From Flavobacteriales bacterium UBA3364 (GTDB taxonomy: Bacteria; Bacteroidota; Bacteroidia; Flavobacteriales_F; PHOS-HE28), in assembly GCA_002360495.1 (NCBI GenBank), contig DEQO01000036.1:1-43348 (forward strand): a DNA stretch of 43,348 nt, written 5' to 3'. Of this stretch, positions 34,078 through 42,659 are shown piece after piece. Within the stretch, counting starts at the first letter, position 1; each line of letters starts with the position of its first letter. Position numbers and translations under genes: made by a program. The notes under the pieces were generated by a model, which saw only the letters and a list, made by a program, of their open reading frames with translations, ran no database searches and had not been told where the DNA came from.

Positions 34078-35892
34078 TCAGATCCGCGCCTGATAGGTGT
34101 AGAGGTCGAAATAGCGGCCCTCCTTGGCGATCAGTTCCGTGTGGGTGCCGCGCTCGGCGATCACCCCTTGCTCAATGACCAGGATCTCGGTGGCCTGCCG
34201 GATCGTGCTCAGCCGGTGGGCGATCACGAAGGTGGTACGGTCCTTCACCAGCGCATTCAGGCTTTTCTGGATCATGGCCTCGCTTTCGGTGTCCAAATTG
34301 CTGGTCGCCTCGTCCAGGATCAGGATCTTGGGGTCGGCCAGCATGGCCCTGGCGATGGCCACGCGCTGCCGCTGTCCGCCGCTCAGTTTCACCCCGCGCT
34401 CGCCGATCACGGTGTCCAACCCCAACTCCATCCGGTCGGTGAACTGGTCCACATAGGCGCCTTTCACGGCCTGCATCAGTTGTTCTTCCGTGGCATCGGG
34501 TCGCGGGAACAGGATGTTCTCCCGGATGGTGCCTTCGAAAAGGAATTCATCCTGCAACACCACACCGAGGTACTGCCTGTAGTTGCTCAGGCGCACCTTG
34601 CCCAGATCGTTCCCATCGATGGTGATCCGGCCGGCTGTGGGGTCAAGGAAAGTGGCGACAAGGCCGGCAATGGTGCTCTTGCCGCTTCCTGAAGTACCTA
34701 CCAGCGCGATCACCGATCCCTTGTGGGCCTCGAAGCTGACGCCGTGCAGCACGTCCTTGCCCTCTTCGTAAGCGAACCGCACGTCATGGAAAACGATGTC
34801 CCCCTTGATGTCGAGCAATTCTATCGGGCGGTCGTCCGCCACATCCTCGGGTTGCATCCGCATGATCTCTTCCGTGCGGTCCAAACCAGCAAATGCCTCG
34901 GTGAGCTGGCTGCCGATATTGCTCATCTGCACGATAGGTGCGATCATGAAACCGAGCAGGACCGTGAACTGGACGAATTCGCCGCTCGTCAGCTCACCGC
35001 CCACCATCTGGTAGGCACCGATACCCATGATGCCAGCGCTGGCCAGGCCGAGCAACAGTGTGCTCATGCTGCTGATGAACGAGGTGGCCGTGAGGCTGGC
35101 CTTCACGTTATCGAACAGTCGTTGCACGCCCTTCTCGAAGCTCTTGTTCTCCTGTTCCTCCGCACCGAATCCCTTGATCACGCGCACGCCGTTCAGCGTT
35201 TCGGTCAAGCGCCCTGTCACTTCCGCGTTGATCACGCCACGCGTGCGGAAGATGGGCCTGATCTTCCCGAACGCCTTCATGGCCACGAAGGCGAAGAAGG
35301 CCACGGGCACCAACACGAAGAGGGTCATCCATGGGCTGATGTAAATGAGCCACACGAGCGAGATGAGCGCCGTGAGCGTGCCGCCGATCAGCTGCACCAG
35401 GCCGGTACCGACCAGATTGCGCACGCCTTCCACATCGCTCATGATCCTGCTGACCAAGGCACCGCTCTTCGTGTTGTCGAAGAAGCTGACCGGGAGTGAA
35501 AGGATCTTGCGCTGCACTTGTGTGCGGAGTTGGCTTATGAGCAACTGGGCCTCAACGCTCAACAGTTGCGTGAGCGCATAACTGGTCACACTTTGGATGA
35601 TCAATGCGCTGACCACCGCCGCAAGCAGGATCCAGAGCATCTCAAGGTCACCACGGCCTACCACATCATCGAGCAAGTACTTGGTGGAGCCTGGAAGCAC
35701 CATGCCTGCCACCCGGCTGATCACGATCAGCACCAGGCCGATGAAGACGTTCTTCCGGCGGGGCCAGATGAACTGACGAAATGCCGTGCGCCAGGTGACG
35801 GTCGGCTTGGTCTTGGGCAGATCTCCTGCCTTGGCGTTCGGACCGTTGGGTCCTCCATCGGCGCGGGAAGTAGGGAAGTTGTCGTGTTTCAC
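34078..35892 (-). CDS. MsbA-like ABC exporter (fused membrane and ATPase)
   Basis: 604 residues. After a polar N-terminal tail of ~30 residues come six membrane helices (type I exporter fold, ~45-330), then the nucleotide-binding domain: Walker A V-G-T-S-G-S-G-K-S-T, signature L-S-G-G-Q-R-Q-R-V-A-I-A-R, Walker B I-L-I-L-D-E-A-T-S-N-L-D, H-switch V-I-A-H-R-L-S-T. This is the arrangement of MsbA/LmrA-type half-transporters, which work as homodimers and export lipids or drugs. Substrate not predicted. Confidence 0.93.
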   Translation of the reverse strand: MKHDNFPTSRADGGPNGPNAKAGDLPKTKPTVTWRTAFRQFIWPRRKNVFIGLVLIVISRVAGMVLPGSTKYLLDDVVGRGDLEMLWILLAAVVSALIIQSVTSYALTQLLSVEAQLLISQLRTQVQRKILSLPVSFFDNTKSGALVSRIMSDVEGVRNLVGTGLVQLIGGTLTALISLVWLIYISPWMTLFVLVPVAFFAFVAMKAFGKIRPIFRTRGVINAEVTGRLTETLNGVRVIKGFGAEEQENKSFEKGVQRLFDNVKASLTATSFISSMSTLLLGLASAGIMGIGAYQMVGGELTSGEFVQFTVLLGFMIAPIVQMSNIGSQLTEAFAGLDRTEEIMRMQPEDVADDRPIELLDIKGDIVFHDVRFAYEEGKDVLHGVSFEAHKGSVIALVGTSGSGKSTIAGLVATFLDPTAGRITIDGNDLGKVRLSNYRQYLGVVLQDEFLFEGTIRENILFPRPDATEEQLMQAVKGAYVDQFTDRMELGLDTVIGERGVKLSGGQRQRVAIARAMLADPKILILDEATSNLDTESEAMIQKSLNALVKDRTTFVIAHRLSTIRQATEILVIEQGVIAERGTHTELIAKEGRYFDLYTYQARI

Positions 35893-35963
35893 AGGATCCG
35901 GTGCGGCATGAGGTGCAGCCCAATGTCAATACATGGGCCAAGACCTGAACGGCGGACGGATCG

Positions 35964-37328
35964 TCAGGGCAGTTGGGCGGACCGGGTCTGGGTGGGTACA
36001 ACACCACCGATGGTCTGGAGGATAATGTCGCGGTCGTTCGCAGGACCGCTGTACATCACAACGCCGTCCAGGTTGGCATCCTCGAGATGGTACCCAGTGG
36101 CGGTATTCGTGGGCACGATCCCACCAATGCGCGAAAGCACACGGTCACGGTCGTTGCCGCCCCCTGAATAGGCAATGATCCCATTGGTGCTCACATCACC
36201 TGCCCACAATGCCCGGAAGCCCGATACCGTGGTGGTCGGTTCTGTCCCGTACAGGACCGTTGTAAGCAAGGTCAGGTCCACGTCGATCGCTGTTCCGTTG
36301 GCGTTGCGGACAGCGGTGGCCATGCACCCCAAGTGCGTCCTGTGCCGCACCGCTATCCTCACCTGCCCCATCGGAAAAACGAGGCTGGGTACGTTTCCGT
36401 TCGGGAGTGCCACATCTCCGTCGCATTGCAGGAGCGCGGCCCATCGTGCAAGAATGGTATTGGCCGTTGCATGGCGCGCTTCGATCAGCACCCAATCGAC
36501 CACCGCGTTCGGGCCCGCAACGGATAGCACTCCTCCCGCTATGGAAGCCCCGGCGTTCGAGAGGCCGGTGAAGCCCAAGGCCGTGTAGGGTTCGGCGGTG
36601 GGAACAAGGCCCGCCAAGCGGAGTGCATCGTTCATCCTGCCCGTTCCTGTGTTCCAAGGCCCTTGGAGGTACATACGCAAGTTCAAGGTAGTTGCAACGG
36701 AAGCTGTGGTGAAGGTCCATACCTCGCTCCACGGACCGGTGCCGCCGATGTTCGATCCGCGTACCCTCCAGTAATAGGTCTGCCCGTTCAACAAGCCGTT
36801 CAAGGTGTGCTGCTGTCCACTCGTGTTCACTATCGTAGGGGAGGTGAACCCCGCTGTGCTGGAGACGTGAATCTCGATGGCAGTAGCAGGAATGAAGCTC
36901 CATTGCAGGCCCACCGATGTGGACAGGTTCACGGCGCCGTTCGCTGGTACCTGTAGGACCGGCGCCGGAGGTGGCGGCATGGGCATGGTCTGGAAGTCGC
37001 AGTTGCTGCTCCAGGCGCTCCAAACAGCACCGTTGTTGGCGCGCACCCGCCAGAAATAGTGTGCGTCGAAGAACAATACGGCGAAGACGTCGTGGAAGGT
37101 GGAGGGCGTGGTGATATCCACCGCTGTGAAGCTGTAGCCCGGGTCCTGTGACACCTGAAGCTGGTATTGGACGGCGCCAGCCGAATTGGACCACACGAAT
37201 TGGATGGTCGTGGCAGGATCGTACAAAGGCCCCGGGCCGCAAGGGCTCAAGGGAGTTGGTTGACCGATCGCGGTAATGGCCGTTGCGAACGCACAGCCGA
37301 TCAAGGTGGAGCGTGACATGGCACACAT
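35964..37328 (-). CDS. Secreted fibronectin-III protein with dockerin-like end
   Basis: 454 residues. Signal peptide from ATG 37328 (or 37319): S-R-S-T-L-I-G-C-A-F then A-I-G-Q. At least two fibronectin type III-like modules follow: Y-Q-L-Q-V-S-Q-D, H-Y-F-W-R-V-R-A-N-N; then Y-Y-W-R-V-R-G-S-N-I-G-G, W-S-E-V-W-T-F-T. A middle region covers ~200 residues. The last ~78 residues (35964-36200) contain two related repeats, G-D-V-S-T-N-G-I-I-A-Y-S-G-G-G-N-D-R-D and D-A-N-L-D-G-V-V-M-Y-S-G-P-A-N-D-R-D, each followed by I-G-G-x-V-P-T. These resemble EF-hand-like dockerin loops. No T9SS type A ending was seen. Role unknown, presumably extracellular. Confidence 0.78.
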   Translation of the reverse strand: MCAMSRSTLIGCAFATAITAIGQPTPLSPCGPGPLYDPATTIQFVWSNSAGAVQYQLQVSQDPGYSFTAVDITTPSTFHDVFAVLFFDAHYFWRVRANNGAVWSAWSSNCDFQTMPMPPPPAPVLQVPANGAVNLSTSVGLQWSFIPATAIEIHVSSTAGFTSPTIVNTSGQQHTLNGLLNGQTYYWRVRGSNIGGTGPWSEVWTFTTASVATTLNLRMYLQGPWNTGTGRMNDALRLAGLVPTAEPYTALGFTGLSNAGASIAGGVLSVAGPNAVVDWVLIEARHATANTILARWAALLQCDGDVALPNGNVPSLVFPMGQVRIAVRHRTHLGCMATAVRNANGTAIDVDLTLLTTVLYGTEPTTTVSGFRALWAGDVSTNGIIAYSGGGNDRDRVLSRIGGIVPTNTATGYHLEDANLDGVVMYSGPANDRDIILQTIGGVVPTQTRSAQLP

Positions 37329-37473
37329 GGTTGAACTGAAGACGAAGAGCCCGTGTATCGTTGCCTTCGCTTCTTGTCGCGGACCAGGCCTGACCGATCG
37401 ATCCCTTCCGGACACTTCCTCAGCGCTTTTTTGAACATTGCGACCCCGGGCCCGATAGGGCAGCCGCCTCACC

Positions 37474-38166
37474 ATGAGAATGCGCATCAACAAACTTCTG
37501 GATCGGGCCTTGATCCCGGGCAACGGGGGCGAACTGCTCTTTTTCCAGCGAAATGAGGACTATACGATCGAAGTCGTCGGGGTTACGGGTGAATTGATGA
37601 CCACCGCCCACCACAACTCGGAGGATGCGTTGGCTGAACTGGCGCTGAAGAAGTTGAAGAATACCAGCGAGGCGAGCGTGTTGATCGGCGGTCTGGGCAT
37701 GGGGTTCACTCTGGCGGCCGCGCTGCGGCTTGTGGGTGAGAAGGGGAAGGTGGTCGTTGCTGAACTGGTACCGCAGGTGGTGGAGTGGAACAAAGGACCC
37801 ATGGGCGAACGTGCCGGTTATCCAGTGAACGATCCACGAACCTTTGTGCATGTGGGTGATGTGTTGGAACTCATCCGCAGCGGACAGGGCCGTTATGATG
37901 CCATTCTATTGGATACCGATAATGGCCCCGAGGGTCTGACACAAGCGAGCAATGACCGGCTCTATTCACATCGCGGACTGCGTTCGGCGTGCGAGGCGTT
38001 GAAACCCGGAGGTGTGCTGGCGGTATGGTCCACACATCCCCACGATCCCTTCACTCGCCGGTTGGGCATGGCTGGATTCCGCGTGGAGGAGCAGAAGGTG
38101 TTCGCGCACCGGAACAAAGGCACCAGACACCATTTGTGGTTCGCGACCAAGCCGATGGGGCGGTAG
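37474..38166 (+). CDS. Spermidine synthase-like SAM-dependent enzyme
   Basis: 230 residues. Core features are V-L-I-G-G-L-G-M-G-F-T-L (motif I), V-V-V-A-E-L-V-P-Q-V-V-E-W-N, and Y-D-A-I-L-L-D-T-D-N-G-P-E (motif near the substrate). The order and the strand G-G-V-L-A-V-W-S match spermine/spermidine synthase-like methyltransferases. The aminopropyltransferase Y-H-E/D segment and the N-terminal beta-barrel seen in real SpeE are not clearly present, so polyamine synthesis is not claimed. Divergent from the fibronectin protein, 145 bases apart. Confidence 0.8.
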   Translation: MRMRINKLLDRALIPGNGGELLFFQRNEDYTIEVVGVTGELMTTAHHNSEDALAELALKKLKNTSEASVLIGGLGMGFTLAAALRLVGEKGKVVVAELVPQVVEWNKGPMGERAGYPVNDPRTFVHVGDVLELIRSGQGRYDAILLDTDNGPEGLTQASNDRLYSHRGLRSACEALKPGGVLAVWSTHPHDPFTRRLGMAGFRVEEQKVFAHRNKGTRHHLWFATKPMGR

Positions 38167-38180
38167 TTGGCGGAAGCCGA

Positions 38181-40601
38181 TCAATATTTCATCAGCCGTA
38201 TCGCCGAGTGATGGCCGTTCTCGTCGATGCGTAGTTCGAAAAGGCCTGCCGCCTCGGCGCTCAGATCCACCGGCAGGCGGTTCACCCCGGTCACCAAGAT
38301 CGACCTCCAGCTGCGGACCGAACGCCCTTGTGCGTCCCATATCGAGATCTCCACGGGGCCTGAGGACTTGGCCTCGTAGCTCACGTCGCAACGATCGGCG
38401 GTGGGGTTTGGTACGGCGTAGATCGCGGCTCCGGTCTTCGCGAAATGGGCCACCAGGTCGCCGTCGCCGGCGAACGAGCGGTGGAGTTCCACGCTGTTCA
38501 GGTCCACGCCGGGTTCGGCGCTGTAGCTCCAATGACTGAAGGTGAATCCAGGTGCGGCCTCAACGCTTACGTCAATGTCATTCCCGTTGAAATAGATGCC
38601 GTCGAACGGAACTGCCGGAGTGATGGAGTTGACGCGCAAACGCCCTGCGCCGGAAGGGAAGACATCGAAGTGCAAAGCAGCGATGTTCGGTAGGTCGTAC
38701 CATTCAAGGACATCCTCGCGCATATGGTCCGATCGGGCCCTTGCCCAGTCGGGGATCACCGATCCGGTCTGTGTGTGCCATGTGGCGGGGTCGGCGGACC
38801 AGCGATGGTAGTGCCGCGGTACCTCTTCCCGGATGACATTGCGCATGCGCTCGTTCTCGGCCAGCAATTCCTCAGGTCCCAAACAGGTATTCATCAGGTC
38901 GGCCAGTCGGTTCAGGAACTGGCGACGGAATTCCGGACGTTGGATCAGGCTCTGATAGATCTCCGCATGGATCGTGCCTTCCCGGTGCACATGCAACCAA
39001 TAGAACATGTCGAAGTCGTTCGGTAGCCATGACGCGGCGGCCATCGTCGCATCCATATCGTACATGAGGTATCGCCACTTCCCGCTTTGGATGGCCGGTT
39101 TCCAATATTTCACGTTGTTGGACGGCCAATCGGAATTCCCGGAGAACATTTCCAAGGCGAAATAATCCATGAAGCTGTGCAGGTCCAGCAAACTATCCAC
39201 ATGAAGGAAGTGCGCGTCATCCGCCATGTCATGCGTACGGATGAACCGTTGCAACGAATCGAAATGGAGGCTGTCACCTTGGATGGGCCAGTTCTCCTCG
39301 TTCATCAATAACAGTCGATCTTCATCCACCCCGTGATTCGACGCCAGGTAGTCCTCATCCACGCGCTCGCGTATGTTCATGATCCCCCAGTATTCGCCGT
39401 TGATGTAGACCGCGCTGGGTTTGAAGGCGAGCACATCGATGTCCAGCCCTGCGTGCAGTGCGGTCTGGTGGAAGAACCCGTCCCGGTAGTGCGCCTGGCA
39501 CCAATCGCTGCCTGCGTTGCGCAGAATGATCCGCTTGAACGCGTCCAACTCCGGCTTCTCCGGGAAGAACAGGTAGCGGATGCGGTCCTCACCCAACTCG
39601 TCCCGGGCGGTCAGTCGCAAAGGACGTTGTGGTTTGTTGCGTGATGCCCTTCCTCCGTGGATGCGCAATTCAACATCCTGATCGATGCGGCGAACACCCT
39701 GTTCGTCGAAGTACTCGAACCGGACGTCCACACCACGCTCGTCCCAGAAGTTCGCTCCCCAGTGAGGATAGACCGTATCCGCGTCCGCACCCAGCATGTA
39801 AAGTCCAAGTTCATCATCGAATAGGCTGTCCGGATGGGTGGAAAGGGCCACAATGGGTAGATCCGTGGCGCTGTTGATGAGGTATGTGGAGGAGGTAACT
39901 TCGGAAGGAAGGTGGTCTGGCCTGTAAGCGATGGCCTTCAATACGGTCGTGTTCTGGATCACGATGGCACTGGTCACGTTGGCCGCAGTCGCATCCGGCA
40001 CGCGTCCGTCCACGGTGAAATGGACTTGGCACTCTGCACAACCACTTACCTGTACGTTGAGCGGGCCATTGTGGGAACCGGGAGGTCGGTCCAGCTCCGG
40101 CTCCTGTGTATAACCGATGTAACCCGGACCGTTATCCGGGTTCCCCGGTGTGGGTCCGGCGAAGATGAAACCTGCATTCCCTCCGTCAGGCGAACGGCCG
40201 TAGGAATGATCTGCGCGCAAAGTCGGAACGTTCAACACATCGACCGTGTTCCCGCCAATAGCGCTCAATAGCAAGGACTCGCCAAGTTGATCGATCTTGA
40301 ACGGGAAATGCAGCCCATCCAAGTTCGCATCCCCATGGAACAGCACGACCACTTCGCCAGGTGCCAAGTCCATGTCCGGTAGCGCCCAAGCCTCCGGAGC
40401 GGCATCGTCATCGCTCAGGAAATAGTCGGCCAATGCGATCGGGGACGTACCGGTATTGCGCACCTCCACCCAATCCGGTCTATTGCCGAAGGCATCCGTG
40501 ATCGTGTTCAGGTTCTTCGAGCACACCTCATTGATCACCAGTTGTGCCTGCCCGAACGAGCCGAAGAACAGCGCTGGAAGGATGGGGATGGCCCGCTTCA
40601 T
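38181..40601 (-). CDS. CotH kinase protein with lamin-tail and T9SS domains
   Basis: 806 residues from ATG 40601 with a signal peptide (M-K-R-A-I-P-I-L-P then G-Q-A-Q). Order: lamin-tail domain (~20-130; I-N-E-V-C-S-K-N, D-W-V-E-V-R-N-T-G-T-S-P-I), chitobiase/fn3-like region (~170-235), then a CotH kinase domain (~300-560) with R-I-H-G-G-R-A-S-R, W-G-I-M-N-I-R-E-R-V-D, Y-L-M-Y-D-M-D-A-T-M (putative metal-binding Asp), and a final T9SS sorting domain (V-P-N-P-T-A-D-R, W-D-A-Q-G-R-S-V). CotH proteins in Bacillus are spore-coat kinases; here it would be surface-located. Activity not shown. Confidence 0.9.
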   Translation of the reverse strand: MKRAIPILPALFFGSFGQAQLVINEVCSKNLNTITDAFGNRPDWVEVRNTGTSPIALADYFLSDDDAAPEAWALPDMDLAPGEVVVLFHGDANLDGLHFPFKIDQLGESLLLSAIGGNTVDVLNVPTLRADHSYGRSPDGGNAGFIFAGPTPGNPDNGPGYIGYTQEPELDRPPGSHNGPLNVQVSGCAECQVHFTVDGRVPDATAANVTSAIVIQNTTVLKAIAYRPDHLPSEVTSSTYLINSATDLPIVALSTHPDSLFDDELGLYMLGADADTVYPHWGANFWDERGVDVRFEYFDEQGVRRIDQDVELRIHGGRASRNKPQRPLRLTARDELGEDRIRYLFFPEKPELDAFKRIILRNAGSDWCQAHYRDGFFHQTALHAGLDIDVLAFKPSAVYINGEYWGIMNIRERVDEDYLASNHGVDEDRLLLMNEENWPIQGDSLHFDSLQRFIRTHDMADDAHFLHVDSLLDLHSFMDYFALEMFSGNSDWPSNNVKYWKPAIQSGKWRYLMYDMDATMAAASWLPNDFDMFYWLHVHREGTIHAEIYQSLIQRPEFRRQFLNRLADLMNTCLGPEELLAENERMRNVIREEVPRHYHRWSADPATWHTQTGSVIPDWARARSDHMREDVLEWYDLPNIAALHFDVFPSGAGRLRVNSITPAVPFDGIYFNGNDIDVSVEAAPGFTFSHWSYSAEPGVDLNSVELHRSFAGDGDLVAHFAKTGAAIYAVPNPTADRCDVSYEAKSSGPVEISIWDAQGRSVRSWRSILVTGVNRLPVDLSAEAAGLFELRIDENGHHSAIRLMKY

Positions 40602-40736
40602 GCGGATTGAATGTACGATGCGGCGGTGGTGAGGGCCTTGGAAGGTCAACGAACATCCCAAAAACGGACCGTTGAGCGGTCGATCGTCCGACGAATGCTC
40701 TGACGATCAAACCGGGTCAGTGTCGCCTTGTACGGC

Positions 40737-40991
40737 TCAGTGCTTGAACCGCACGAACAACCTTCCGAAGTTGTCGCGGTCCTTGTCGATGCGGTGGTAG
40801 GTCTTTTTCACCTCTGGCAGTTGCAGGAAACGCAGCACCTTCTTCTTCAACTGCCCGCTGCCCTTTCCGGGGATGATCTCGAGCATGTCGATGCGCCGGT
40901 CGATGCAGAAGTCCATGGCCTCACGGAGCGCCCGGTCGATCTGGTCGCCCTTGTTGAAGATGTCGTGGAGGTCGAGCTTGTGTTTGCTCAT
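40737..40991 (-). CDS. Short Smr-domain protein
   Basis: 84 residues from ATG 40991. Smr motif elements: L-D-L-H-D-I-F (L-D-x-H) and I-I-P-G-K-G-S-G-Q-L-K-K-K-V (the H/P-G-x-G-x-G type loop). The single domain is the size of the MutS2 C-terminal Smr domain, found alone in many bacteria. Smr domains cut or bind branched DNA or RNA; the short version here replaces the usual His before the G-x-G loop by Pro. The 16-base gap to the upstream gene indicates one operon. Its 5' end is partly duplicated in that gene (see findings). Confidence 0.85.
   Translation of the reverse strand: MSKHKLDLHDIFNKGDQIDRALREAMDFCIDRRIDMLEIIPGKGSGQLKKKVLRFLQLPEVKKTYHRIDKDRDNFGRLFVRFKH
40933..40978. repeat. Direct repeat, copy A (Smr gene 5' part)
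   Basis: 46 bases matching 41291-41336 at 43 positions in the same orientation. They encode the L-D-L-H-D-I-F-N-K-G-D-Q-I-D-R segment at the start of the Smr protein. Confidence 0.9.
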
Positions 40992-41007
40992 ATGTGGTCC
41001 GGAAAGG

Positions 41008-41343
41008 TCACGGGACCTTGATCCCTTTTTCGCGCATCTGCTCCAACAGCTTGGCAGGGATGGGGCGGCAGGCACAATGCTTCACGTGCTCCAAGTGCCA
41101 TTTCACCCGCTGCTCAAAGGTGGCTTTGGGTGGCATGGCATGTTTCAGATGCCAGGATCTGTTGAGCTTCTCCATCCGGATCGTCGCCTTCGTTGCAAAG
41201 TACTCTTGGTACTGATCCATCTGCCAATGACCACCCTCATTTTCCAAGGTCTTGGTCCCTTCCAGCAAGTACCGGGGCATGCACAACGAGCGGTCCATCT
41301 GGTCGCCCTTGTTGAAGATGACGTGGAGGTCTAGCTCCACCAT
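41008..41343 (-). CDS. Mosaic small protein (Smr start, DUF523 tail, WHLEH domain)
   Basis: 111 residues in three parts. Residues 1-18 (E-L-D-L-H-V-I-F-N-K-G-D-Q-M-D-R) nearly repeat the beginning of the Smr protein downstream. Residues 17-51 align without gaps with the last part of the DUF523 protein at 42003 (19 of 35 identical, including R-S-L, L-L-x-G-T, H-W, Y-Q-x-Y-F-A). Residues ~70-111 form a cysteine-containing module W-H-L-E-H-V-K-H-C-A-C-R-P-I-P, a pattern I associate with small Bacteroidota proteins of unknown function. Start at 41343, 9 bases after the secreted-protein gene. Function not known. Confidence 0.6.
   Translation of the reverse strand: MVELDLHVIFNKGDQMDRSLCMPRYLLEGTKTLENEGGHWQMDQYQEYFATKATIRMEKLNRSWHLKHAMPPKATFEQRVKWHLEHVKHCACRPIPAKLLEQMREKGIKVP
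41291..41336. repeat. Direct repeat, copy B (in mosaic gene)
   Basis: Same 46-base segment as 40933-40978 with three differences, 358 bases apart. The match ends at the codons for D-R, where the similarity to the DUF523 tail begins. Confidence 0.9.
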
Positions 41344-41352
41344 GCGCTCAAC

Positions 41353-41931
41353 TCACTTCGTCACCACGAATCGTTTCGTGATAGGGGTTTCCATGCCGTC
41401 GAGCACGAGGAGGTAGACGCCTGCTGTTTCCGGTGCAGGGATCTGCCACGTGCGGCCGGGGCTCAAGTTCCGGGTGCTGACCGATCGTCCTTCAAGGTCC
41501 GTGATCCGCGCTACCAACTGCGTCCGGAGCGAGGAACTGCTCACCTCGATGACCGCATCGTTCACGCTCACATTCACTGTAGGTGCACTGTGCTCGTTCA
41601 TCCCGATGGGGGTATCTGAGGTGGAACCGGAACAGGTAACGCCATCCCCCGTGGTCACCGTTAGTGAGCAAGGAATTGCGCACAAGGGAATGAGGAAGTT
41701 CCCCATTTGTTCACCCCAGTCCAGTTGAAGGCAGCCACTTGGTTCCATCTCGAACGTGTAGGGCGAAGTGGAGGTGCAATAGACGCTGGTGATCTGGACC
41801 GCCCACACGCCGTTGCATCCGCTCGTGGGCGGGGTCACGTACACGGTCCCGAAATCCTGCGCGGAGGCGCTGACAGTGAAGAGTGCTACAAGACTGACGA
41901 GCAAGGTTGCGCGCATGGGTGATGTTTTCAC
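41353..41931 (-). CDS. Small secreted protein with T9SS-like C-terminus
   Basis: 192 residues. Signal peptide M-K-T-S-P-M-R-A-T-L-L-V-S-L then S-A-S-A-Q; an alternative start is ATG 41916. The mature part has six cysteines in the first ~90 residues (S-G-C-N-G, V-Y-C-T-S, G-C-L-Q, L-C-A-I-P-C, V-T-C-S-G), suggesting disulfides, then a sorting-domain-like end: A-R-I-T-D-L-E-G-R-S-V, T-A-G-V-Y-L-L-V-L-D, R-F-V-V-T-K. Likely surface-exposed or released. Function unknown. The mosaic gene starts 9 bases downstream. Confidence 0.75.
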   Translation of the reverse strand: MKTSPMRATLLVSLVALFTVSASAQDFGTVYVTPPTSGCNGVWAVQITSVYCTSTSPYTFEMEPSGCLQLDWGEQMGNFLIPLCAIPCSLTVTTGDGVTCSGSTSDTPIGMNEHSAPTVNVSVNDAVIEVSSSSLRTQLVARITDLEGRSVSTRNLSPGRTWQIPAPETAGVYLLVLDGMETPITKRFVVTK

Positions 41932-42002
41932 AAAGGTGATGTTCTCTCGGGAACGTGTTGGGATCGGTGTCTTCTGACCATGAAGTGGAACTCATCGACC
42001 CT

Positions 42003-42641
42003 TCATGGCCGCTGCGCGAAATAGTTTTGGTACCACTCCTTTTCCCAATGGTCGCGCTCGTCTTGTAGCACGGTCGTTCCATCCAGCAGGTCCCGCAGCA
42101 TGCGGAGTGAGCGGTCGTCGCGTTGGGAGATCACGGGGATGCCCGCACGGATCAGTGCCGCCGCCGCTACACCGGGGCCCTGTTGGTATACCTTGTTCTC
42201 CGCGAAGCGCGAGCCCAAGTAGCTTACTGTGCTGCCGCATGCGCCGCTCATGTCCATCAGGATCGCCACGTCCACCTTTTCGCGCAGGGCACGGTCGCGC
42301 ATTTCGTGCGCCGCCTTCACCATGCCTTCGGTCCAGTCCGTGCCGTCCTCGGCCAACGACAGGGCTTTGCCGTCGAGCACATCGAAGCCGTTGCCGCCGT
42401 GGCTGTCGGGTGTCATGCGCGGTGTGCCGAACGAGAACTCCTCCGGGCAGAACTTCATCAGCCGCACTTCCGGGCGCACCAACCAGGAACGCAGCGAAGT
42501 GTGGTCGCCGTTCGTGCTGCCGTCCACACCGCAGCCGACCCCACCCAAGCATGCGCTCATCATCACTACGAGCGGGTGTTCTTTGCTCGGCCGTGGCCGG
42601 TTGTAGAAGCTGGAGGAAGGAAGATGGGCAGGACGATCCAT
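42003..42641 (-). CDS. DUF523-family protein with extended ends
   Basis: 212 residues; DUF523 alone covers ~150. Family landmarks: M-M-S-A-C-L-G-G-V (cysteine motif), F-C-P-E-E-F-S-F-G-T-P-R (the C-P-E...G-x-P-R block), D-M-S-G-A-C-G (degenerate form of S-P-S-C-G) and G-P-G-V-A-A-A-A-L-I-R-A-G-I-P-V. Cysteines for the iron-sulfur site are retained in all three places. Some DUF523 members remove sulfur from 2-thiouracil, but that activity is only a possibility here. A ~37-residue tail (42012-42116) with H-W and Y-Q-x-Y-F-A is shared with the mosaic protein. Gap of 18 bases to the HipA gene upstream. Confidence 0.83.
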   Translation of the reverse strand: MDRPAHLPSSSFYNRPRPSKEHPLVVMMSACLGGVGCGVDGSTNGDHTSLRSWLVRPEVRLMKFCPEEFSFGTPRMTPDSHGGNGFDVLDGKALSLAEDGTDWTEGMVKAAHEMRDRALREKVDVAILMDMSGACGSTVSYLGSRFAENKVYQQGPGVAAAALIRAGIPVISQRDDRSLRMLRDLLDGTTVLQDERDHWEKEWYQNYFAQRP

Positions 42642-42659
42642 GCTGAAATGTACAGAGGC

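Noticed and set aside
38012..38539. Plus-strand Arg/Ser-rich frame overlapping the CotH gene
   Set aside because: Shadow of the minus-strand coding sequence, with low-complexity basic composition and no start context.
40602..40736. Regulatory RNA in the spacer between the Smr and CotH genes
   Set aside because: No strong stem, repeat or conserved motif was found; it probably just holds the CotH gene promoter.
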